From Streptomyces chartreusis NRRL 3882 (GTDB lineage: Bacteria; Actinomycetota; Actinomycetes; Streptomycetales; Streptomycetaceae): DNA of 64,000 bases. A program made the position numbers and the translations under genes. Every line of letters begins with the position of its first letter. The first letter of the stretch is position 1. Positions 1 to 7,603 of the stretch are shown here, piece after piece. The stretch covers positions 8,651,001 through 8,715,000 of the forward strand of contig NZ_LT963352.1 of NCBI RefSeq assembly GCF_900236475.1. Reading direction: 5' to 3'. The notes below the pieces were generated by a model, which saw only the letters and a list, made by a program, of their open reading frames with translations, was not told the origin of the DNA and did no database searches.

Positions 1-387
1 CGTCCCTTGCCCGACGGCAGGTGGCAGACGCTGCCGGAACGGTCGGCGGCGCTGGAGATCCAGCACGAACTCGAAAAGCTCGGCGAGCTCGGTGTCACCA
101 CATGGCTGGACGGGCTCGACTGCCCGCTGCTGCTGGTCCAGGCCGGTCGACGGCCGGCGCCGGCGCCCGGAATGGAGTGGTTCGCCGATTTCAGCACTCG
201 CTTCGCGCAAGAGGTCTCCGACGAGCTGGCCGCGCTCTCCCGCAGCTGTCCGACGATCACCGTCGACACGATCGACGCCACCCACCCCATGAACCTGGAG
301 ACTCCGGAAGCGGTGGCGACGCTGGTCGCCGACTTCGTTCGAGGACTGGTTCAACCGTCGCACCAGCAGCCGTCGAACATCTCCTAG
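1..387 (+). CDS. Alpha/beta hydrolase, C-terminal part (5' end outside window)
   Basis: The reading frame is open from base 1 and ends at a TAG at 385-387, leaving about 128 residues of a C-terminus. The fragment has the late alpha/beta-hydrolase pattern: a strand leading to a candidate acid residue (LDCPLLLVQAG, where substrate-contacting loops follow), then a helix, then TVDTIDATHPMNLETPE, in which the His of ATHPMNLE fits the catalytic His position. The helix ATLVADFVRGL closes the fold. The nucleophile elbow lies outside the window, so the substrate cannot be inferred. The 3' end overlaps or abuts a decayed gene on the opposite strand. Family assignment rests on fold pattern only. Confidence 0.6.
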   Translation, partial: RPLPDGRWQTLPERSAALEIQHELEKLGELGVTTWLDGLDCPLLLVQAGRRPAPAPGMEWFADFSTRFAQEVSDELAALSRSCPTITVDTIDATHPMNLETPEAVATLVADFVRGLVQPSHQQPSNIS

Positions 388-691
388 CGCCTGCGGAGCG
401 GGTTCGCCCAGCGCACGGGTGATGCGCACGAGAGCGGCCGCGGCGTGCAGGCCGGCGAACAGCGGCAGGCGCCCGTCGCGGTAGCCGTCGAAGAAGGCGT
501 CGAACCGCGCCCGGTGCACGGACGCGGGCCGGCCGGTGTGGTCGGTCAGGTCGCGCACGGCGTAGGCGACATCGGCGGCGTACCAGGAGAGGGCGGCCTC
601 GCCGAAGTCGTAGGCGATCGGCCCGCCCTCTGTACGTGTCGGGCACGAACCGCAGATAGCGCCGCCGGCCGTTCCACGGGAGCACGAACAC
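385..691 (-). pseudogene. Remnant of an aminoglycoside phosphotransferase-like (APH/choline kinase fold) gene
   Basis: On the minus strand, about 620 down to 390 reads as a typical C-terminal lobe of an APH-fold kinase: IAYDFGEAALSWYAADVAYA, then AVRDLTDHTG, then a helical tail (FDAFFDGYRDGRLPLF, ALVRITRAL). The DFG-like Asp and the WYAADVAY stretch match the metal-binding loop and following helix of this family. The segment ahead of it (GTG at 691, FVLPWNGRRRYLRFVPDTYR) is in another frame and joins only if one base is added near 622-628. A stop codon lies 24 bases before the GTG, and no N-terminal lobe or HGD catalytic loop is visible. I read it as a truncated, frameshifted relic. Its exact 3' end is uncertain because the frame runs into the convergent hydrolase gene. 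Confidence 0.45.
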
Positions 692-859
692 ATGCCGACA
701 GCCACAAGCCGATTACGAACGGGGTCCACCGCGGTTCGAGGTGTAACGCGGGGCTGCTCGCGCGGCGCAGAAGTAGGCAGAAACGGGCCAGTCCGAGGCT
801 GAATTCAAATGCCGGGGGCGACCGTTGTAAACCTCTCACGCGCGAGATTGGGATTTCTT

Positions 860-1213
860 GTGAACAACACCGACCCGGTTTCCGGATACCAGGCCTACGA
901 CCCGTCCCCGGGGCATGGCCGCCCCGCGCGCGACCAGGCCACGTCGCGGCGGGTAGCCCTTGCCATCTGCACGATCGCCGACATCGCGGCGGGATTGCTG
1001 GGCCTGTGGATCGTGCTCTACCTGCTCGACGCGAACCAGGCGAATTCCTTCGTCGAGTTCGTCCACGGGGTGGCGGACTGGCTGTCCGGATGGGCACAGG
1101 ACATTTTCACGATGGACACCGAAGGGCTGCGCGTTGTCCTCAATTACGGCCTCCCGGCGGTCATCTATTTGCTGATCGGCCACGGAATCGCTGCCCGACT
1201 CAACCGGGCCTGA
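860..1213 (+). CDS. Small two-helix membrane protein, function unknown
   Basis: The protein is 117 aa from the GTG at 860. An upstream in-frame ATG at 809 would add a charged leader that does not look native, so the later start is preferred. Residues about 1-30 are polar and Pro/Gly-rich. A first hydrophobic helix is ALAICTIADIAAGLLGLWIV and a second is YGLPAVIYLLIGHGIAARL near the C-terminus, with an amphipathic linker containing VADWLSGWAQDIF between them. This layout is common in small conserved Streptomyces membrane proteins without assigned function. It is convergent with the methyltransferase gene, and a GC-rich hairpin lies between the two. Confidence 0.65.
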   Translation: MNNTDPVSGYQAYDPSPGHGRPARDQATSRRVALAICTIADIAAGLLGLWIVLYLLDANQANSFVEFVHGVADWLSGWAQDIFTMDTEGLRVVLNYGLPAVIYLLIGHGIAARLNRA

Positions 1214-1244
1214 TGGCATTACCGGGGTCGAACGACATGGGCGT

Positions 1245-1285
1245 GGGGCGGGCGGTTCCCCGGTGCCGAGGCGGCAGCCCGCCCC
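1245..1285. terminator. GC-rich inverted repeat between convergent genes
   Basis: GGGGCGGGC (1245-1253) is matched by GCCCGCCCC (1277-1285), with a 23-base loop that can pair further. It sits 32 bases after the stop of the small membrane protein and 26 bases after the stop of the methyltransferase gene, the expected place for a bidirectional terminator. There is no T-run, as is usual in Streptomyces. Confidence 0.5.
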
Positions 1286-1310
1286 GCCCCCGCCCCCGGC
1301 AGGAGCCGTA

Positions 1311-2063
1311 TCACTCCTCGTCGCGTAGCCGGGCCGCCAAGGAGGCCGGCGACTCGGCCTCGTCCGTGTGGCCCAGGGCGGTGAGGGGGGTGACCGCCGC
1401 GTCGAGCCGGGTGAGCGTGACCCGCCACAACCGCCGTGGCAAGCCACCCTCCTCGAATGCGTGGACCTCTCGAAGGTCCCAGCCATGGGCAAGGTCGTCG
1501 ACCAGTTCGCGAGAGAAGAAGTGGACGGCGAACCCGCCGTGCTCCCAGATGTCGTCGCCGTGCCCGATGCCGTCCCGGTAGTGCGCGTCCCCGGTATGCC
1601 GCACGGTGTAGACGAACGCACCACCCGGGCGCAGCACCCGGCGCACCTCGGCGACCAGGGCACGGATCTCCTTGGTGGACAGCGCCATGCACAGCAGCAT
1701 GTGCGCGAACACGGCGTCCATCGACGCGTCCGCGAGCGGCAGCGGCTCACGGGCGTCGTGCGAGGCCGTCATGACCCGCCCGGACACGCCTTGAGCGTCG
1801 GCGGCCCGGCGCAGTTGCTCCAGTCCGGCCGCACTGAAGTCGGTAGCCAGTACGGAGAAGCCCTCGCGGGCGAAGAACAGCGCGTCACGGCCGTGCCCGG
1901 CGCCCAGCTCCAGCACCTCGCGGGCGCCGGCGGTCCGGAACACCGCGGCGGCGTGGACAGCGGCCTCGGACGGCTCCTCGCCGTACATCCCGGGATGCGC
2001 GCCGTAGGTGAGCTGCCAGTGCTCGCGCTGTGCCTCGGACAGCTGCTGCTCGTGCCCCGTCAT
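1311..2063 (-). CDS. Class I SAM-dependent methyltransferase
   Basis: The protein is 250 aa. The start is ATG 2063 because AGAGGGG lies 7-8 bases upstream; a longer frame to 2120 lacks such a site. The Rossmann fold is clear: motif I VLELGAGHGRDALFF near residue 52, the acidic end of strand 2 (VLATDFS), motif II/III around DASMDAVFAHMLLCM, and the post-motif RVLRPGGAFVYTVRH. The sequence GHGRDALFFAREG is typical of TehB/Methyltransf_11-like small-molecule methyltransferases, and the FSRELVDDLAHGWDLREVHAFEEG tail is also family-like. The acceptor is unknown. It lies downstream of the dnaK-grpE-DUF2267 operon on the same strand, but a 159-base gap makes co-transcription uncertain. Confidence 0.85.
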   Translation of the reverse strand: MTGHEQQLSEAQREHWQLTYGAHPGMYGEEPSEAAVHAAAVFRTAGAREVLELGAGHGRDALFFAREGFSVLATDFSAAGLEQLRRAADAQGVSGRVMTASHDAREPLPLADASMDAVFAHMLLCMALSTKEIRALVAEVRRVLRPGGAFVYTVRHTGDAHYRDGIGHGDDIWEHGGFAVHFFSRELVDDLAHGWDLREVHAFEEGGLPRRLWRVTLTRLDAAVTPLTALGHTDEAESPASLAARLRDEE

Positions 2064-2222
2064 GCGGACACCCCTCTCGCTGCCCTGTGCCACGGAGTCA
2101 CAGTGCCGGCCTGGATCCACCCCGCCCGCGGTGCCGATTGACCGGAGGCTGCTTCCGTTGGGAGGGCGTAGCCGGCCGGCCGACGTACGCCACGCTAGGG
2201 CCCACGCCGACCGGCTGGCGTG

Positions 2223-2615
2223 TCAGCCGGCGAGATCGGCCTTGCCGAACAGGAGGGCGTAGCCGGAGGGAAGCCGGCTGAGGATCTGGTTCAGCTCGCC
2301 GCCGCTGACCGCCTCGGCCAGGGCCGTCAGGACGGCGCTGGCGTCCCACTCGGCGGTGCGCGGCCGGGCGCCGATGCGCTCGGCGACCCTGCGGTAGAAC
2401 TCCTCGATCCCGAAGCTCTCGGCCTGCTGCGGCTTGGCATCCGCGAGTGCCTGTCCGAGCGGTCCGGGCAGCTGGGAGACGAGGTCATCGACCTCACCGG
2501 GGCTGATCCTCTTGGCCAGCACGCTCAGCACGGCCTCGGTGACCTCCGCGGCCTCGTCCTGGCTGCGGTATTCGCCGAGCTCGCTTACGCGGTCGAGGTA
2601 CTCGTGGTACTGCAT
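2223..2615 (-). CDS. DUF2267 domain protein
   Basis: The protein is 130 aa and covers a single DUF2267 domain (opening near YHEYLDRV; the repeated helical motif is seen in ISPGEVDDLVSQLP and again in VSGGELNQILSRLP). The two similar segments, each ending in an LP dipeptide, show that the domain is an internal duplication of a helical repeat, as in other family members. No signal peptide or membrane segment is present, so it is cytoplasmic. It is the fourth gene of the leftward J-like/dnaK/grpE cluster, 107 bases after grpE. DUF2267 proteins are often near stress genes in actinobacteria, but no biochemical activity is established. A role as a stress-induced accessory protein is inferred from position only. 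Confidence 0.85.
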   Translation of the reverse strand: MQYHEYLDRVSELGEYRSQDEAAEVTEAVLSVLAKRISPGEVDDLVSQLPGPLGQALADAKPQQAESFGIEEFYRRVAERIGARPRTAEWDASAVLTALAEAVSGGELNQILSRLPSGYALLFGKADLAG

Positions 2616-2722
2616 CGTTCGTCACCTCCGCTTGCCGGAGCGTCGCAGGCGTCTGTGTGATGCCCGCCTCTTTCCCGGTACCCAGGTGATCGACGTGTGC
2701 GCCGAGCGGGCACCAGGCCCTG

Positions 2723-3265
2723 TCAGCTTCGCGCGATGGGGAAGGGCTGCGCGCCGCCGGCGGTGGCAGGGCGCACGCCCCGGTCGCCCCCGTGCGCGCT
2801 CCTCGCCGGTGGAGCCGGCCCCGCGACCTCCACGTGGGCCGGGCGCAGCAGGTGGCCGCCCAGGCGATAGCCCGGCCGGAGGACCGCCGAGCAGACCAGG
2901 TGGTCCCGGTCGGGCGAGACGTGGTGCGCCACCGCGTCGTGGCAGGCGGGGTCGAACGGATCGCCCACCTCGCCGAACGACGTCACGCCCAGCGAGCCGA
3001 GCTGCTCCTTCAGACTGCCGGCGACGTCCTCCAGTCCCGGCGTGAGCGGCTCGTGCGCACACGCCCGGTCCACCGCGTCCAGCACGGGCAGCAGCGCCCG
3101 GAGCACGTTGGCCACCGCGATCTCCCGTACGGCCAGGCGGTCCCGCCGGACCCGTTTGCGGTAGTTGTCGTACTCGGCCTTCACCCGCTGAAGGTCGGCG
3201 GTCCGCTCCTCCACCAGGCGCCGCAGCTCCGCCAGCTCGGTGTACTGCGGCCCGCTCCCGGTCAT
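2723..3265 (-). CDS. grpE: GrpE-type nucleotide exchange factor
   Basis: This is the DnaK nucleotide exchange factor that releases ADP. At 180 aa it is a compact GrpE with little disordered N-terminus: the coiled-coil begins almost at once (ELRRLVEERTADLQRVKAEY), followed by the signature DNYRKRVRRDR. The four-helix part (NVLRALLPVLDAVDRAC) and the beta-wing (SFGEVGDPFDPACHDAVAHH, VLRPGYRLGGHLLRPAHVEV) are complete. After the beta-wing comes a roughly 35-residue Pro/Ala/Gly-rich tail. The start codon lies 2 bases beyond the dnaK stop, so translation is probably coupled and chaperone and exchange factor are made together. It is the third gene of the HAIR-controlled operon. Confidence 0.95.
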   Translation of the reverse strand: MTGSGPQYTELAELRRLVEERTADLQRVKAEYDNYRKRVRRDRLAVREIAVANVLRALLPVLDAVDRACAHEPLTPGLEDVAGSLKEQLGSLGVTSFGEVGDPFDPACHDAVAHHVSPDRDHLVCSAVLRPGYRLGGHLLRPAHVEVAGPAPPARSAHGGDRGVRPATAGGAQPFPIARS

Positions 3266-3267
3266 CG

Positions 3268-5136
3268 TCAGCCAGCCTCCGGCTTGTCATCGTCGACGAT
3301 CTCGGCCTCCACCACATCATCCTCGGACGAGCCGCCGGCCGCACCACGGTCCGCGGTCGCCCCGGCGGCACCCGCGGGCTCCTCGGTTCGCGACCTCTCG
3401 TACAACGCCGTGCCGATCCGCTGCGCGGCCTGCGCCGTACGCTCGATCGCCTGCCGGATCTCCGCGGTGTCGTCTCCCTTCAGCTTCTCCTTCAGGTCTG
3501 CCAGCGCCGTCTCCGTCTCGCTCCTCGCGTCCGCCGGGATCTTGTCCCGGTTGTCCGTGACGAGCCTCTCGGTCGAGTACACGAGCTGCTCGCCCTGGTT
3601 GCGGGTCTCCGCGGCCTCGCGCCGCCGACGGTCCTCCTCGGCGTGCTGCTCGGCCTCGCGGACCATGCGGTCGATGTCGTCCTTGGGCAGGGCCGAGCCG
3701 CCGGTGACGGTCATCTTCTGCTCCTTGCCGGTGCCCATGTCCTTGGCGGAGACGTGCATGATGCCGTTGGCGTCGATGTCGAAGGCCACCTCGATCTGCG
3801 GCACACCGCGCGGAGCCGGAGCGATACCGGACAGCTCGAACATGCCGAGCTTCTTGTTGTACGCGGCGATGTCCCGCTCGCCCTGGTAGACCTGCACGGT
3901 CACCGACGGCTGGTTGTCCTCTGCCGTGGTGAAGATCTCCGAACGCCGGGTGGGGATGGTGGTGTTGCGTTCGATCAGCTTGGTCATGATGCCGCCCTTG
4001 GTCTCGATGCCCAGGGACAGCGGCGTGACGTCGAGCAGCAGCACGTCCTTGACGTCGCCGCGGATGACACCCGCCTGGAGCGCGGCGCCCACGGCCACGA
4101 CCTCGTCCGGGTTGACGCCCTTGTGCGGCTCCTTGCCCGTCAGTTCCTTCACCAGCTCGGTCACGGCCGGCATGCGCGTCGAACCGCCCACCAGAACCAC
4201 GTGGTCGATGTCGGACACCTTGATCCCGGCGTCCTTGATCGCGTTGTGGAACGGCCCCTTGCACCGCTCCAGCAGATCCGCCGTGAGCTGCTCGAAGTGC
4301 GCGCGGGTCAGTTTCTCGTCCAGGTGCAGCGGCCCCTCGGCGGAGGCCGTCACGTAGGGCAGATTGATCGTGGTCTCCGACGAGCTGGACAACTCGATCT
4401 TCGCCTTCTCCGCGGCCTCCCGCAGCCGCTGCACGGCCATCCTGTCCTTCGCCAGGTCGACGCCGTAGTGGTTCTTGAACTGCTTCACCAGGTGGTCGAC
4501 GATCCGCTGGTCCCAGTCGTCGCCGCCGAGGTGGGTGTCGCCGTTGGTGGCCTTCACCTCGATGACGCCCTCGCCCATCTCCAGCAGCGACACGTCGAAG
4601 GTGCCGCCGCCGAGGTCGAAGACGAGGACCGTCTGGTCGTTCTCCTTGTCCAGGCCGTACGCCAGCGCCGCCGCCGTCGGCTCGTTGATGATCCGCAGGA
4701 CGTTCAGTCCCGCGATCTCCCCGGCCTCCTTGGTGGCCTGTCGCTGGGCGTCGTCGAAGTACGCCGGGACGGTGATCACGGCGTCGGTGACGTCCTCCCC
4801 GAGATACGCCTCCCCGTCCCGCTTCAGCTTCTGGAGCACCCGCGCGGAGATCTCCTGCGCTGTGTACCGCTTGCCGTCGATGTCACCGTGGTCGGGGAAC
4901 CGCCAGGAGTGGTCGCCCATGTACCGCTTGACCGAGCGCGCGGTGCGGTCCACGTTCGTCACGGCCTGCCGCTTGGCCACCTCCCCGACCAGCACCTCGC
5001 CGTTCTTGGCGAAGGCCACGACGGACGGGGTCGTGCGCGCGCCTTCCGTGTTGGTGATGACGGTGGGCTCGCCGCCTTCGAGGACCGAGACCACCGAGTT
5101 CGTCGTACCGAGGTCGATGCCAACCGCCCGTGCCAT
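3268..5136 (-). CDS. dnaK: Hsp70 chaperone DnaK
   Basis: This is the ATP-dependent Hsp70 chaperone. At 622 aa it is full length, with all three signatures: IDLGTTNSVVSV at residues 7-18, VFDLGGGTFDVSL near 170 and HVVLVGGSTRMP near 310. The substrate-binding domain (LLLDVTPLSLGIETKGG onward) and helical lid are present, and the tail is acidic (DDVVEAEIVDDD). The order J-like protein, dnaK, grpE differs from the canonical Streptomyces dnaK-grpE-dnaJ-hspR operon, and neither a full dnaJ nor hspR is present. It is therefore probably a second, accessory dnaK; whether the chromosome also carries the canonical operon cannot be seen here. Confidence 0.97.
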   Translation of the reverse strand: MARAVGIDLGTTNSVVSVLEGGEPTVITNTEGARTTPSVVAFAKNGEVLVGEVAKRQAVTNVDRTARSVKRYMGDHSWRFPDHGDIDGKRYTAQEISARVLQKLKRDGEAYLGEDVTDAVITVPAYFDDAQRQATKEAGEIAGLNVLRIINEPTAAALAYGLDKENDQTVLVFDLGGGTFDVSLLEMGEGVIEVKATNGDTHLGGDDWDQRIVDHLVKQFKNHYGVDLAKDRMAVQRLREAAEKAKIELSSSSETTINLPYVTASAEGPLHLDEKLTRAHFEQLTADLLERCKGPFHNAIKDAGIKVSDIDHVVLVGGSTRMPAVTELVKELTGKEPHKGVNPDEVVAVGAALQAGVIRGDVKDVLLLDVTPLSLGIETKGGIMTKLIERNTTIPTRRSEIFTTAEDNQPSVTVQVYQGERDIAAYNKKLGMFELSGIAPAPRGVPQIEVAFDIDANGIMHVSAKDMGTGKEQKMTVTGGSALPKDDIDRMVREAEQHAEEDRRRREAAETRNQGEQLVYSTERLVTDNRDKIPADARSETETALADLKEKLKGDDTAEIRQAIERTAQAAQRIGTALYERSRTEEPAGAAGATADRGAAGGSSEDDVVEAEIVDDDKPEAG

Positions 5137-5188
5137 CCGGTTTCTCCCTCCTCACTGTCTCCCAGGTGCTCTTCGGGGCCTCGGGACC

Positions 5189-5545
5189 TCATCGGGCCGT
5201 CCGCTCCCACCGGACGGGACCGGCGCGCAGCGGAGGCTCGGGCCGGGCGGCCCCGAGCAGGACGACGTGGCGCCGCGCGGGCCGTACGGTCGGAGCCGGG
5301 GCACGCACGCGGTCGTGCGCAGACTCGCAGGAGTGGTCGTAGGCCGCGCGAAGGACCGGGTCACGCAAGGTCTCGTAGGCCTCCCGCACCTCCCCGAACC
5401 GCGCGGCGGTGGCCGCGTCCACACGGGTGTCGGGGCGCAGCTCACGCACCCGGGCACGAAAGGCGGAGGTGATCAGCTCGGCCGACGCCGAGGGCTCCAC
5501 CCCGAGCACCGCGTACGGGTTCGCTCGCTGCTCCCGCGCCTGCAT
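5189..5545 (-). CDS. Degenerate J-domain protein (DnaJ-like, HPD changed to RPD)
   Basis: The protein is 118 aa from ATG 5545. GAGGAGG lies 8 bases before it; the GTG at 5554 overlaps that site and is a poor start. Residues about 12-75 form a J-domain: NPYAVLGVEPSASAELITSA (helix I-II), RVRELRPDTRVD (loop), and FGEVREAYETLRDPVLRAAY (helix III). The invariant HPD that activates Hsp70 ATPase reads RPD, so His is replaced by Arg. There is no Gly/Phe linker, zinc-finger or substrate domain; the remaining 45 residues are Pro/Arg-rich. It is the first gene of the operon, 52 bases ahead of dnaK, so a co-chaperone or regulatory role is likely from context, while normal J-type stimulation is doubtful. 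Confidence 0.75.
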   Translation of the reverse strand: MQAREQRANPYAVLGVEPSASAELITSAFRARVRELRPDTRVDAATAARFGEVREAYETLRDPVLRAAYDHSCESAHDRVRAPAPTVRPARRHVVLLGAARPEPPLRAGPVRWERTAR

Positions 5546-5603
5546 CCCGGCCACCTCCTCACCGCTGCGAGCTGCGCTTTCACCCCTGCTGGCTCATAGT
5601 CCT

Positions 5604-5632
5604 GAAGTAAAACTTGAGTCTCGTCTTGTCAA
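5604..5632 (-). promoter_or_regulatory. Candidate promoter of the J-like/dnaK/grpE operon
   Basis: On the minus strand a perfect TTGACA (5632-5627) is followed after 17 bases by TACTTC (5609-5604), a weaker -10 match. It lies about 60 bases before the first start codon. The -35 falls inside the right half of the HAIR-like repeat, so a bound repressor would block RNA polymerase. Confidence 0.5.
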
Positions 5633-5633
5633 G
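5613..5633. promoter_or_regulatory. HAIR-like operator (HspR binding site)
   Basis: CTTGAGT at 5613-5619, seven bases, then TGTCAAG at 5627-5633. The published Streptomyces HAIR consensus is CTTGAGT-N7-ACTCAAG: the left half is a perfect match and the right half matches at 5 of 7 positions, with exact spacing. It lies 68 bases upstream of the first gene of the chaperone operon and overlaps the candidate promoter. HspR, with DnaK as co-repressor, represses such operons, so control by HspR encoded elsewhere in the genome is the natural inference. Confidence 0.75.
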
Positions 5634-5752
5634 TACGGGCACTGCCTGGGCGCGCGCCGGCTCGACAGACGGTGTGATCTGCGGCATTGCCAGCAAAAGC
5701 GACGAGCCTCCACCCTGAGTCACGCAACGGACGTCAAGGAAAGCGGCTCCCC

Positions 5753-5908
5753 ATGGGCGATCATGTGCACGTGCGACTCAGCCAGGGGATGAGCGTGTCC
5801 GAAGAAGGGCAACTGATCGAGTACTCCCGCTGCCGATGTGAGGCCACCTGGACCAAGGTGTTCGACGCCGACGCCGACGGCGGGAAGCCGGAACAGCAGC
5901 CCCGGTAG
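5753..5908 (+). CDS. Small acidic protein, hypothetical
   Basis: A 51-aa reading frame begins at ATG 5753, with AAGGAAAG about 10 bases upstream. It contains two Cys in a CRCEATW segment and an acidic, Asp/Gly-rich tail (FDADADGGK). There is no signal peptide or membrane helix. I do not recognise the family. It lies divergent from the chaperone operon and 210 bases before the secreted peptidase gene. Codon composition is consistent with coding, but size and lack of a known family keep confidence modest. Confidence 0.45.
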   Translation: MGDHVHVRLSQGMSVSEEGQLIEYSRCRCEATWTKVFDADADGGKPEQQPR

Positions 5909-6118
5909 GGCGCCCCGCCCGCCGGGCCCGCCCATCAGGTGGTGACCCGACCTGATCGTTTTCGCCCTGAGCCCCGAGCGCCCCTGAGCGGTCCCCGACC
6001 CGACCCGGAAAAGCCCCTGACAGGGGCACCACAAGGTCGACAGTGCGCCTAACGTGACGACGGTGCCCCGGCCGGGTCCACACGCCTGACACAACCGCTC
6101 TCTTCACCAGGGGGATCC

Positions 6119-7603
6119 ATGCCGTTATGGGGCAGATCCGCACTGCGGCGCATCGCCGCGCGGGGGACGACCACGGCCGTGGGTGCCGCCATGGCGGCCA
6201 TCACCGGCCTCGCCGCCGCTCCCGCGGTCCACGCGTCGCCGTCTGCCACGGGCGTCCTGCTGTGGGCACCGTGTGACGACCCGGAGAAGCCGGGAGCCGA
6301 GTGCGCCACTCTGTCGGTGCCGGTCGACTGGGCCCACCCGGACGGGCCGAGACTCGACCTGGCCGTGGCCCGCCGCAAGGCCACCGACCCCGGCACACGC
6401 GTCGGCTCGATGGTGTTCGGCCCCGGCGGGCCGGGCGACTCGGGTGTGCAGATGGTGGTGGGCCGTATCAGCCGGTTCAGCCCCGAGGTCCGCCGCAGGT
6501 TCGACATCGTCAGCTTCGACCCGCGCGGAGTGGGCGGCAGCAACCCGGTGACCTGCTCCGGCCACCTGCTCGCCGAGCGGCCGTCACCGGAGCTGAAGAG
6601 CCAGGCGGACTTCGACGCCACCGTGGCGTACAACAGGCGGCTCCGTGCCGACTGCCGTGCCCGTACCGGCCCGGTGTTCGACCACCTTGACACCGCCCAG
6701 ACGGTCCGGGACCTGGACGCCCTCCGGGCCGCCCTCGGCGAGCGGAAACTGACCTTCCACGGCAGCTCGTACGGCACGCTGCTCGGTGCGCAGTACGCCG
6801 AGACCTACCCGCGCCGCGTGCGCGCGATGGTGCTGGAGAGCGTCATGGACCACAGCGTCCCGACCACCCGTGCCTTCCTGCGGTCCGAGGCGGCCACGGC
6901 AGAGGATTCCTTCCAGGAGTTCGTGAAGTGGTGCGACGGTGCTGCAAACTGCGCGCTGCACGGCCGCGACGTCCGCGCCGTCTGGCAGGGCCTGTTGGCC
7001 CGGGCCGGGCGCGGCGAGCTGGAGGCGCCGACAAAGCCGGGCACTTCGCTGTCGTCATCGGACCTGGTCAACAAGATCGCGTTCCGCAAGTTCTACGAGG
7101 CCGACTACGCCGGCCTGGCCACGGCGATCGCGGGCATGGAGGCGAGCAAGCCGCTGCCCGCGTCGCCCACTTCGACAGCGCCGCTGCATCCGGCCACGCC
7201 GGTCTTCTGCTCGGACTGGCACCTGCCTGTGCGCGACTACCGGGAGTACGCCTCGCTCGTCGCCATGATGAACAGGACGGCGCCTGACCTGCCCTACCTG
7301 CTGCCGATCCACATGGCAGCGGCGTGTCTGGGCGCGCCGACCACCAACCCGCAGCACCGCCTGGACGCACACGGTGCCCCGCCCATCCTGGTGTCCAACG
7401 CGCTGCACGACCCCGCCACCGGTTACCCGTGGGCGGTCTCGGTGGCCCGGCAACTCGGCCGCAGCGGCGTGCTCCTCACCTACGAGGGCCACGGCCACGG
7501 CAGCGTCACCAGCGGCCCGTGCATGGAGGACGCCGTGGACAGCTACCTCACCGAACTGGCAGCCCCACCACGGGGCACCAGCTGCCCCGCCGTGATCAGA
7601 TAG
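6119..7603 (+). CDS. Secreted alpha/beta-hydrolase peptidase of the tripeptidyl aminopeptidase (TAP) family
   Basis: The protein is 494 aa with a Sec-type signal (basic RRIAARG, hydrophobic core to about residue 33, AVHAS cleavage region near 40). The alpha/beta-hydrolase fold is complete: oxyanion loop GPGGPGDSG (101-109), SFDPRGVGGS (132-141), nucleophile elbow GSSYG with Ser217, acid in NALHDPATGYPWA (Asp431) and catalytic His in the EGHGHGS stretch (about 456-462). The C-terminal part matches the TAP-like cap region of Streptomyces exopeptidases that remove N-terminal peptides. Four or more Cys fit extracellular disulfides. Its last 61 bases overlap tail-to-tail with the ATP-grasp gene, so a link to processing of the neighbouring peptide is possible but unproven. 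Confidence 0.85.
   Translation: MPLWGRSALRRIAARGTTTAVGAAMAAITGLAAAPAVHASPSATGVLLWAPCDDPEKPGAECATLSVPVDWAHPDGPRLDLAVARRKATDPGTRVGSMVFGPGGPGDSGVQMVVGRISRFSPEVRRRFDIVSFDPRGVGGSNPVTCSGHLLAERPSPELKSQADFDATVAYNRRLRADCRARTGPVFDHLDTAQTVRDLDALRAALGERKLTFHGSSYGTLLGAQYAETYPRRVRAMVLESVMDHSVPTTRAFLRSEAATAEDSFQEFVKWCDGAANCALHGRDVRAVWQGLLARAGRGELEAPTKPGTSLSSSDLVNKIAFRKFYEADYAGLATAIAGMEASKPLPASPTSTAPLHPATPVFCSDWHLPVRDYREYASLVAMMNRTAPDLPYLLPIHMAAACLGAPTTNPQHRLDAHGAPPILVSNALHDPATGYPWAVSVARQLGRSGVLLTYEGHGHGSVTSGPCMEDAVDSYLTELAAPPRGTSCPAVIR

Noticed and set aside
1311..2063. The methyltransferase as part of the ATP-grasp RiPP cassette
   Set aside because: Some ATP-grasp RiPP loci include a methyltransferase, but this one is 6 kb away behind an unrelated chaperone operon and on its own.
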